From Micromonospora sp. RHAY321 (GTDB lineage: Bacteria; Actinomycetota; Actinomycetes; Mycobacteriales; Micromonosporaceae), in the NCBI RefSeq assembly GCF_023896955.1, contig NZ_JAMHIW010000013.1, forward strand, positions 110,400 through 174,399: DNA of 64,000 nt, written 5' to 3'. The notes below the pieces were generated by a model that did no database searches, was not told the origin of the DNA, and was given only the letters and a program-made list of their open reading frames with translations. The position numbers and the translations under genes were made by a program. Of the stretch, positions 16,271 through 23,356 are shown piece by piece (position 1 is the first letter of the stretch; each line of letters opens with the position of its first letter).

Positions 16271-17470
16271 ATGGCTTCGGTGATCGTCAGCGGCGCGCGG
16301 ACCCCGATGGGGCGGCTGCTGGGCAACCTCAAGGACCTCCCGGCCACGAAGCTCGGCGGGATCGCGATCAAGGCGGCGCTGGAGCGGGCCGGGGTCAGCC
16401 CGGACCAGGTCCAGTACGTGATCATGGGGCAGGTGCTCCAGGCCGGTGCCGGTCAGATCCCGGCGCGGCAGGCGGCGGTCGAGGCCGGCGTGCCGATGTC
16501 GGTGCCGGCGCTGACCATCAACAAGGTCTGCCTCTCCGGCCTGGACGCGATCGCCCTGGCCGACCAGCTGATCCGGGCCGGCGAGTTCGACATCGTGGTG
16601 GCCGGCGGCATGGAGTCGATGACCAACGCCCCGCACCTGCTGCTGGGCCAGCGCTCCGGTTACAAGTACGGCGACGTGGTGGTCAAGGACCACATGGCGC
16701 ACGACGGGCTCAGCGACGCCTGGGACTGCTGCTCGATGGGCGAGTCGACCGAGCGGCTCGGCGCCCGGCACGGCATCTCCCGCGAGGAGCAGGACGCCTT
16801 CGCCGCGGCCAGCCACCAGCGGGCCGCCGCCGCGCAGAAGAACGGCCACTTCGCCGACGAGATCACCCCCGTGGTGATCCCGCAGCGCAAGGGTGACCCG
16901 CTGGTGATCAGCGAGGACGAGGGGATCCGCCCGGACACGACCGTCGAGTCGCTGGCCAAGCTGCGTCCCGCGTTCGCCAAGGACGGCACGATCACCGCGG
17001 GCAGCTCGTCACCGATCTCCGACGGCGCCGCCGCGGTGGTCGTGATGAGCAAGGCCAAGGCCAAGGAGCTGGGGCTGACCTGGCTGGCGGAGATCGGCGC
17101 GCACGGCAACGTGGCGGGCCCGGACAACTCGCTGCACTCGCAGCCGTCCAACGCGATCAACCACGCCCTGAAGAAGGGCGGCCTGAGCGTGGCGGACCTG
17201 GACCTCATCGAGATCAACGAGGCGTTCGCCCAGGTCGGCGTGCAGTCCACCCGTGACCTCGGCATCGACCCCGACCGGGTCAACGTCAACGGCGGCGCGA
17301 TCGCGCTGGGTCACCCGATCGGGATGTCCGGCGCCCGGCTGGTGCTCACCCTCGCGCTCGAGCTGAAGCGGCGCGGCGGCGGCACCGGCGCCGCGGCGCT
17401 CTGCGGCGGCGGTGGCCAGGGCGACGCGCTGATCATCCACGTACCGGGAAACGCAGCGGCCGACCAGTGA
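16271..17470 (+). CDS. Acetyl-CoA C-acetyltransferase (thiolase)
   Basis: Condenses two acetyl-CoA to acetoacetyl-CoA, or the reverse. The 399-residue thiolase is full length and has the acyl-accepting Cys in INKVCLSGLDAI, the catalytic His in LGHPIGMSGAR and the second Cys in ALCGGGGQGDALI. GGAGG lies just upstream of the ATG. The stop overlaps the GTG of the MeaB-type gene (GTGA), so the two are translationally coupled. With the dehydrogenase fusion and the carboxylase/reductase it supplies the route acetyl-CoA to acetoacetyl-CoA to 3-hydroxybutyryl-CoA to crotonyl-CoA to ethylmalonyl-CoA; the crotonase is not in this window. Confidence 0.94.
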   Translation: MASVIVSGARTPMGRLLGNLKDLPATKLGGIAIKAALERAGVSPDQVQYVIMGQVLQAGAGQIPARQAAVEAGVPMSVPALTINKVCLSGLDAIALADQLIRAGEFDIVVAGGMESMTNAPHLLLGQRSGYKYGDVVVKDHMAHDGLSDAWDCCSMGESTERLGARHGISREEQDAFAAASHQRAAAAQKNGHFADEITPVVIPQRKGDPLVISEDEGIRPDTTVESLAKLRPAFAKDGTITAGSSSPISDGAAAVVVMSKAKAKELGLTWLAEIGAHGNVAGPDNSLHSQPSNAINHALKKGGLSVADLDLIEINEAFAQVGVQSTRDLGIDPDRVNVNGGAIALGHPIGMSGARLVLTLALELKRRGGGTGAAALCGGGGQGDALIIHVPGNAAADQ

Positions 17471-18471
17471 GTGAAACGGTCGAGCACGTTCCGGCGTCGG
17501 GCACCTCGTCGGTGCGCCGGAGCCGGGACGTACCGCTGCTGGTCGAGCGGGCCCGCGCGGGTGACCCCCGCGCGGTGGCCCGGCTGATCACGCTGGTGGA
17601 GAACGGCGACGAGCTGCTGCCGGCGATCGCCGCCGCGCTGGCGCCGTACGCCGGGCAGGCACAGGTGGTGGGGCTGACCGGTTCACCCGGGGTGGGCAAG
17701 TCGACCACCACGAACGAGCTGGTCCGTGCGCTGCGGGCGCGCGGGCACCGCGTCGGCGTGCTGGCGGTCGACCCGTCCAGCCCGTTCACGGGCGGCGCGA
17801 TCCTCGGCGACCGGGTGCGGATGCAGGACCACGCCACCGACCCGGGCGTCTACATCCGGTCCATGTCCAGCCGGGGGCACCTGGGCGGGCTGGCCGCGGC
17901 GACTCCGCAGGCGGTTCGGGTGCTGGAGGGCGCCGGCTGCGACGTGGTGCTGGTCGAGACCGTCGGCGTCGGGCAGGCCGAGGTGGAGGTCGCCTCGCTG
18001 GCGGACACCACGCTGGTGCTGCTCGCCCCCGGCATGGGCGACGCGATCCAGGCGGTCAAGGCCGGCATCCTGGAGATCGCCGACGTCTTCGTGGTCAACA
18101 AGGCCGACCGGGACGGCGTCGACGCCACGGTCCGCGACATCCAGGGCATGATCGCCCTCGGTGAGCGCGGCCCGGGGCAGTGGCGGCCGCAGGTCGTCCG
18201 GGCGATCGCCGCGCGGGGCGAGGGCATCGACGACATCGCCGCGGCGATCGACAAGCACCGCGGCTGGCTGGTGGAGCACGGCGAGCTTCGCCGCCGCCAG
18301 GAGGCGCGGGCCGCCGCCGAGATCGAGGCCATCGCGCTCGGCGTGCTCCGTGCGCGGATCGGTTCACTACGCGACGGTACGGAGCTGCAGACCCTGGCCA
18401 CCAAGGTCGCCGAAGGCGCCCAGGACCCCTACGCGGCAGCAGACACCCTGCTGGCCCAGCTCGCCCGCTGA
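17467..18471 (+). CDS. meaB: MeaB-type G-protein chaperone of acyl-CoA mutases
   Basis: A 334-residue G3E-family GTPase (MeaB/ArgK type) that protects and reloads B12-dependent acyl-CoA mutases. The P-loop is LTGSPGVGKST, followed by VDPSSPFTGGAILGDRVRM, SRGHLGGLA, the switch region VETVGVGQAEVE and the guanine-specificity motif NKAD. The C-terminal helices (from about residue 270) match the dimerisation arm. The start GTG overlaps the thiolase stop. Its partner is probably the mutase subunit encoded 0.7 kb downstream, separated only by the Asp23 gene. Confidence 0.92.
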   Translation: MSETVEHVPASGTSSVRRSRDVPLLVERARAGDPRAVARLITLVENGDELLPAIAAALAPYAGQAQVVGLTGSPGVGKSTTTNELVRALRARGHRVGVLAVDPSSPFTGGAILGDRVRMQDHATDPGVYIRSMSSRGHLGGLAAATPQAVRVLEGAGCDVVLVETVGVGQAEVEVASLADTTLVLLAPGMGDAIQAVKAGILEIADVFVVNKADRDGVDATVRDIQGMIALGERGPGQWRPQVVRAIAARGEGIDDIAAAIDKHRGWLVEHGELRRRQEARAAAEIEAIALGVLRARIGSLRDGTELQTLATKVAEGAQDPYAAADTLLAQLAR

Positions 18472-18628
18472 CCCCCGACCGCCGCGCCCATCCAGGGCTC
18501 GTCGTCGTGAGTGGGTCTCCACAAGCGACGATAGTCCCTAGATCCACGAGGCAGTAGGCTCGCGGACGCGCGGGTGGCTCGCGTGCGGCCGGAGGCCGGC
18601 AGGCGTTGGTGAGGGCGGGGAGCGGGAC

Positions 18629-19039
18629 GTGAGCGACGAGGCGACGCGGGAGCTGAGCACGGTGTCGGCGGTGGCCGGCGGGACGACGCAGGTCTCCGAC
18701 GAGGTGATCGAGAAGATCGCCGTGGCGGCGGCGCGGGCGGTGCCCGGGGTGGCCGAGCTCGGTGGGGACGTCGCCCGGTTCTTCAACTCGGTCCTGGACA
18801 GGGTCGGGTTGGACCAGGTGGGCGACGCGCGGCGGGGCTGCTCGGCCCACGTGACCGGGGACGCCGCCGTGGTCAACCTGGTGCTGGTGATCCAGGCCGG
18901 CCAGCCGGTGCCGGAGGTGACCGGCCAGGTGCGGGCCCGGGTCACCGAGGCGGTCGAGGCGTACGGGCTGCGGGTCGACGAGGTCAACATCCGGGTCGAT
19001 GACGTGCAGATCGACGGGCCGGCGACGCCGGCCGGCTGA
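18629..19039 (+). CDS. Asp23/Gls24 family envelope stress protein
   Basis: A 136-residue Asp23/Gls24-family protein. TQVSDEVIEKIAVAAARAVPGVAEL is the conserved core opening (seen in two parts), followed by VNLVLVIQAGQPVPEV and VDEVNIRVDDVQ near the end. Family members are membrane-associated or cytoplasmic proteins linked to alkaline or cell-envelope stress; their biochemical role is unclear. The start is a GTG. A TAGGCT hexamer about 75 bases upstream could be a -10 element. It lies between the MeaB-type gene and the mutase gene, but nothing suggests a direct role in acyl-CoA metabolism. Confidence 0.83.
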   Translation: MSDEATRELSTVSAVAGGTTQVSDEVIEKIAVAAARAVPGVAELGGDVARFFNSVLDRVGLDQVGDARRGCSAHVTGDAAVVNLVLVIQAGQPVPEVTGQVRARVTEAVEAYGLRVDEVNIRVDDVQIDGPATPAG

Positions 19040-19080
19040 GCGGTCGACCCAGCTCAGGTTACCCGCCGGTACGGCGTGAC

Positions 19081-19095
19081 TTAGCGATCGTTCAG
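19081..19095 (+). promoter_or_regulatory. Putative acyl-CoA regulon operator (site 4)
   Basis: TTAGCGATCGTTCAG, an imperfect palindrome 53 bases before the mutase ATG. It is the best reference copy of the motif seen at four promoters in the window. Confidence 0.6.
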
Positions 19096-19148
19096 GCCAG
19101 GGCTCTACACTCGACGTGCAGTCGAGGACCCGAGGAGGAGCCCTGCGC

Positions 19149-20837
19149 ATGGACGCCGACGAGATCGCCGCCGGACGGGCACGCTGGCAGGCCCGGTACG
19201 ACTCCGCGCGCAAGCGGGACGCGGACTTCACCACGCTCTCCGGGATGCCGGTCGACCCGGTCTACGGACCACCGGAGGGTGCCGCGTACCCGGGTTTCGA
19301 GCGGATCGGTTGGCCGGGCGAGTACCCGTACACCCGGGGTCTGCACCCGACCGGCTACCGCGGGCGGACCTGGACGATCCGGCAGTTCGCCGGCTTCGGC
19401 AACGCCCAGCAGACCAACGAGCGCTACAAGATGATCCTCGGCGCCGGCGGCGGCGGGCTCTCGGTCGCGTTCGACATGCCGACGCTGATGGGCCGCGACT
19501 CGGACGACCCGCAGGCGCTGGGCGAGGTCGGCCACTGCGGCGTCGCCATCGACACCGCCACCGACATGGAGGCGCTGTTCGACGGCATCGACCTGGCCGG
19601 CGTCACCACGTCGATGACCATCTCCGGCCCGGCCGTGCCGGTGTTCTGCATGTACCTGGTGGCCGCCGAGCGGCAGGGCGCCGACCTGTCCAAGCTGGAC
19701 GGCACGCTGCAGACGGACATCTTCAAGGAGTACATCGCGCAGAAGGAGTGGCTCTTCGACCCCGAGCCGCACCTGCGCCTGATCGGCGACCTGATGGAGT
19801 ACTGCGCCGGGGAGATCCCGCGCTACAAGCCGCTGTCGGTCTCCGGCTACCACATCCGTGAGGCCGGCTCGACCGCCGCGCAGGAGCTGGCGTACACCCT
19901 GGCCGACGGTTTCGGCTACGTGGAGCTGGGGCTGAGCCGTGGGCTGGACGTCAACGTCTTCGCGCCGGGGCTGAGCTTCTTCTTCGACTCGCACCTCGAC
20001 TTCTTCGAGGAGATCGCCAAGTTCCGTGCCGCCCGCCGGATCTGGGCCCGCTGGCTGCGCGACGTCTACGGCGCCACCAGCGAGAAGGCCCTCTGGCTGC
20101 GGTTCCACACGCAGACCGCCGGGGTGTCGCTGACCGCCCAGCAGCCGGTCAACAACGTCGTACGCACCGCCGTGGAGGCACTGGCCGCGGTGCTCGGCGG
20201 GACCAACTCGCTGCACACCAACGCGCTGGACGAGACCCTGGCGCTGCCCACCGACGAGTCCGCCGAGATCGCCCTGCGTACCCAGCAGGTGCTGATGGAG
20301 GAGACCGGCGTGGTCAACGTGGCCGACCCGCTCGGCGGCTCCTGGTACGTCGAGGCGCTCACCGACAAGATCGAGGCCGAGGCGGAGGAGATCTTCGCCC
20401 GGATCCGGCAGCTCGGTGGGGAGGGCCCGCACCAGATCGGCCCGATGACCTCCGGCATCCTGCGCGGTATCGAGGACGGCTGGTTCACCGGGCACATCGC
20501 CGAGTCGGCCTTCGTCTACCAGCAGGCCCTCGAAAAGGGCGACAAGAAGATCGTCGGCGTCAACTGCCACACCGGCACGGTCGCCAAGGAGCTGGAGATC
20601 CTGCGCATCTCGCACGAGGTGGAGCTGGAGCAGCGCCGGGTGCTCGCCGAGCGCAAGGGCGCCCGGGACGAGTCGGCGGTCCGGGCGGCCGTCGCCCGGA
20701 TGGTCGAGGTCAGCCGCACCGACGAGAACATGATCCCCGCCATGCTCGACGCGGTCCGGATGGAAGCCACCCTGGGCGAGATCTGCGACGCGCTGCGCGC
20801 CGAGTGGGGCACCTACCGGGAGCCCGCGCGCTTCTGA
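19149..20837 (+). CDS. icmA: Isobutyryl-CoA-mutase-like large subunit
   Basis: A 562-residue B12-dependent acyl-CoA mutase large subunit without a cobalamin domain, the length and layout of IcmA. IcmA with a separate small subunit interconverts isobutyryl-CoA and n-butyryl-CoA. Counting from the ATG at 19149, residue 80 is Phe (TIRQFAGFGNAQQTN) and residue 198 is Gln (EYIAQKEWLF). These are the two positions reported to distinguish isobutyryl-CoA mutase from methylmalonyl-CoA mutase (Tyr and Arg). DMPTLMGRDSDD also fits the Icm group. GAGGAGGAG precedes the start. The small cobalamin-binding subunit is not in the window. The MeaB-type chaperone gene is just upstream. The substrate is inferred from the signature residues. 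Confidence 0.88.
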   Translation: MDADEIAAGRARWQARYDSARKRDADFTTLSGMPVDPVYGPPEGAAYPGFERIGWPGEYPYTRGLHPTGYRGRTWTIRQFAGFGNAQQTNERYKMILGAGGGGLSVAFDMPTLMGRDSDDPQALGEVGHCGVAIDTATDMEALFDGIDLAGVTTSMTISGPAVPVFCMYLVAAERQGADLSKLDGTLQTDIFKEYIAQKEWLFDPEPHLRLIGDLMEYCAGEIPRYKPLSVSGYHIREAGSTAAQELAYTLADGFGYVELGLSRGLDVNVFAPGLSFFFDSHLDFFEEIAKFRAARRIWARWLRDVYGATSEKALWLRFHTQTAGVSLTAQQPVNNVVRTAVEALAAVLGGTNSLHTNALDETLALPTDESAEIALRTQQVLMEETGVVNVADPLGGSWYVEALTDKIEAEAEEIFARIRQLGGEGPHQIGPMTSGILRGIEDGWFTGHIAESAFVYQQALEKGDKKIVGVNCHTGTVAKELEILRISHEVELEQRRVLAERKGARDESAVRAAVARMVEVSRTDENMIPAMLDAVRMEATLGEICDALRAEWGTYREPARF

Positions 20838-20845
20838 CCCCAGAG

Positions 20846-20926
20846 CCCCCGTGATCCTGCACTCTCCGCCCCGGAAGACGCCGCACGCGCCGCGTCCCGG
20901 GGACACAAAGTGCATGATCACGGGGG
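20846..20926. repeat. Intergenic long inverted repeat
   Basis: Arms 20846-20863 and 20909-20926 are complementary over 18 bp with one mismatch, separated by 45 bases that contain a further CCCCGG/CCGGGG inner pairing. It lies just after the mutase stop and could end its transcript. It is not related in sequence to the palindrome at 15618. Confidence 0.75.
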
Positions 20927-21007
20927 TCGGGGGCGTGGCGTGAGAGTTGCAACGTCGGGGTTGCGGGTGAGCTGAGATCGGGGGCTCACGTGCGAGACTA
21001 GGTAACC

Positions 21008-21931
21008 ATGAGCGACCCACGGATCACCTCGTCGATCTTCACCCGCGGCGCGGTCGACCTCAGCACGCTGCGCGGCCCCGCACCAGCCAGTACCCGCCCC
21101 GGCACACCCCCGCAGGGTGGCCCGTCCGCAGGCACCCCCGGCGCGCCCACCGCCGGCGGTAACGCCGCCATCGTCGACGTCACCGAAGCCACCATCCAGG
21201 CCGACGTGCTCGAACGGTCGATGGCCATGCCCGTCCTCGTCTTCTTCGGCGCGGCCGGCTTCCCGGAGAGCGACGAGTTCGCCCCGGTGCTGGAGCGGCT
21301 GGCGGCAGAGAGCGGCGGCACGTGGGTGCTCGCCCGGGTCGACGTGCAGGAAAATCCGCGGATCGCCCAGATGTTCCGGGTTCAGGGCATCCCCATGGTC
21401 TACGCGGTGGTCGGCGGTCAGCCGATCGACGCCTTCTCCGGCGTGGTGCCCGAAGCGCAGCTGCGCCAGTGGATCCAGGCCGTGCTCAAGGCCGGTGGCG
21501 TGGCCGTCGCCGAGCCGGAGGACCCGCGCCTCGACGAGGCGGACGACGCGCTGATGAGCGGTGACCTGGACGCCGCCGAGCGGGCGTACCGCAAGATTCT
21601 GGCCGACTCCCCGGCGGACGCCGTCGCCGAGGCGGGCCTGGCCCAGGTCGGGGTGGCCCGCCGGGTCGCCGGCGCCGACCCGGCCGCCGCGCTGGCCGCC
21701 GCCGAGAGCGCCCCGGACGACGTGGCCGCCCAACTGCTGGCCGCCGACATCGAGGTGCTCAGCGGCATGGCCGAGCAGGCGTACGCCCGGCTGGTCGGCC
21801 TGGTCCGGCGCACCGCCGGCGAGGACCGGGAAGCGGCACGCCAGCACCTGGTCTCGCTGTTCACCATCGCGGGCCCGGACGATCCGGCGGTAGCCTCGGC
21901 GCGCCGGGCACTGGCCAGCGCCCTGTTCTGA
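21008..21931 (+). CDS. CnoX/YbbN-like thioredoxin-fold protein with TPR-like tail
   Basis: A 307-residue protein: a Pro/Gly-rich N-terminal linker (1-52), a thioredoxin-like domain (about 55-152) and a helical TPR-like region (165-307). The active-site position reads FFGAAGFPESDEF, so the redox CxxC is absent, whereas VDVQENPRIAQMFRVQGIPM keeps the thioredoxin cis-Pro region. This composition matches the CnoX/YbbN group of holdase co-chaperones that work with chaperonins, here in a form without redox activity. It follows the mutase gene; a thioredoxin-like gene near icmA is also what I recall in Streptomyces. Function is inferred from domain layout. Confidence 0.82.
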   Translation: MSDPRITSSIFTRGAVDLSTLRGPAPASTRPGTPPQGGPSAGTPGAPTAGGNAAIVDVTEATIQADVLERSMAMPVLVFFGAAGFPESDEFAPVLERLAAESGGTWVLARVDVQENPRIAQMFRVQGIPMVYAVVGGQPIDAFSGVVPEAQLRQWIQAVLKAGGVAVAEPEDPRLDEADDALMSGDLDAAERAYRKILADSPADAVAEAGLAQVGVARRVAGADPAAALAAAESAPDDVAAQLLAADIEVLSGMAEQAYARLVGLVRRTAGEDREAARQHLVSLFTIAGPDDPAVASARRALASALF

Positions 21932-21997
21932 GTTCGTAGCACGCCAGCGCGGGCCGGCGTTCCGGCCGGCCCGCCCGACCACCGAGGACGGGAGCTC

Positions 21998-23317
21998 ATG
22001 ATGCGCCGGATCGCCGTCCTCGACGCGCCGACAAATCTCGGTCTGCGGCCGCCGACGTCCACGTCGGTGCCGGGCTGTGCCAAGGCGCCCGGTGCGCTGC
22101 GGGACCACGACCTGCTGGCCCGGCTGCGCGCCCGCGACGCCGGCTGCCTGACCGCACCCCGCTACGACCCGGGCGACTGGCGGCCCGGCGACGGGGTGTG
22201 TCACGCCCGGGAGATCGCCGACTACTCGCTGGCCCTCGCCGAGCGGATCGGGTCGATCATCGACCGGGGCGAGTTTCCGGTGGTGCTCGGCGGCGACTGC
22301 TCGGTGCTGCTCGGTTCGGCGCTGGCCATGCACCGCCTCGGTGAGGCGGTCGGCGGGCGGATCGGGCTGGTCTTCGTCGACGGGCACTCCGACTTCCGGC
22401 ACCCCGGCAACGCCTCCTACGTGGGCGCGGCGGCCGGTGAGGACCTGGCCCTGGTCACCGGGCGCGGGCAGGCCGACCTGGCAGCGCTGGAGGGGCGTCG
22501 ACCCTACTTCCGGGACGTCGACGTGGTGGTGCTGGGCATCCGGGCGCAGGACGAGTACCGGCTCGACCTCCAGGCGGCCGGGATCACCACCCGGCCGGTG
22601 CCGGCGCTGCGCGCCGAGGGTGCCGCCCGCACCGCCCAGTGGGCGCACGAGCAGCTCGCCGACTGCGCGGGCTACTGGGTGCACATCGACGTGGACGTCC
22701 TCGACCCGGCGGTGATGCCCGCCGTGGACGCGCCGGACCCGGGCGGGATCGCCTTCGCCGAGCTGGAGATCCTGCTCGCCGGTCTGGTGGACACCCCGCA
22801 CTGCCTGGGTGTCGAGCTGACCGTCTTCGACCCCGACTACGACCCGGACGGCTCGTACGCCGCCGAGATCGTCAACACGGTGGTCGCCGGGCTGGCCCCG
22901 GTCACCGCCCCGGAGGCGGTGCCGCCCCGGTTGCTGTCGGCCCGGCCGGCCCCCACTCCGCGCGGCGGCAACGGGCGGTCCGGGAGCGGTATCGGGCGTT
23001 TCGACGCGCCTCGACCCGCCGCCGCTGACCCGGTCGACGCCGAGCCCGCCGGCATCCGCCGTTCAGGGGACCGGGCTCCCCTCGGTGACCCGACCCCGAC
23101 CGGGGCGGAGCCGCTCGACACCCGGGCACCGGTGCACGCGGAGCCGGTGGGCGGCGGCCCGGGCCACGAGGGCCGAACGGACCGGGAGCACGTCGCGCAC
23201 ATCGCGGCTCCGGTCGAGCGGGAACCGGTCGGCCCGCCCGCGTCGGCCGGCCCGGGTCTGTTGCGGCGACCGACCGCCCCGGATCCCACCGACCGCCCCA
23301 ACGCCGACACGGCCTGA
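21998..23317 (+). CDS. Arginase/agmatinase-fold protein with disordered C-terminal tail
   Basis: A 439-residue protein. Residues 1-300 are a ureohydrolase domain: VVLGGDCSVLLGS, FVDGHSDFRHPG and HIDVDVLDPAVMPAVDAPDP, covering the three metal-binding motifs. The usual His of GGDHS is Cys here (residue 101), and DAH is DGH, so metal coordination may differ from classical arginase. A guanidino-type substrate is likely but not assignable. From about residue 305 the protein becomes a 130-residue Pro/Arg/Gly-rich tail with no motif. The start is one of two adjacent ATGs. It converges on the penicillin-binding protein gene; a bulged inverted repeat spans the 39-base gap. Confidence 0.82.
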   Translation: MMRRIAVLDAPTNLGLRPPTSTSVPGCAKAPGALRDHDLLARLRARDAGCLTAPRYDPGDWRPGDGVCHAREIADYSLALAERIGSIIDRGEFPVVLGGDCSVLLGSALAMHRLGEAVGGRIGLVFVDGHSDFRHPGNASYVGAAAGEDLALVTGRGQADLAALEGRRPYFRDVDVVVLGIRAQDEYRLDLQAAGITTRPVPALRAEGAARTAQWAHEQLADCAGYWVHIDVDVLDPAVMPAVDAPDPGGIAFAELEILLAGLVDTPHCLGVELTVFDPDYDPDGSYAAEIVNTVVAGLAPVTAPEAVPPRLLSARPAPTPRGGNGRSGSGIGRFDAPRPAAADPVDAEPAGIRRSGDRAPLGDPTPTGAEPLDTRAPVHAEPVGGGPGHEGRTDREHVAHIAAPVEREPVGPPASAGPGLLRRPTAPDPTDRPNADTA

Positions 23318-23356
23318 CCCACCCGCCAGCCCCTCTCGCGGCGGCGGGCGGTCAGG

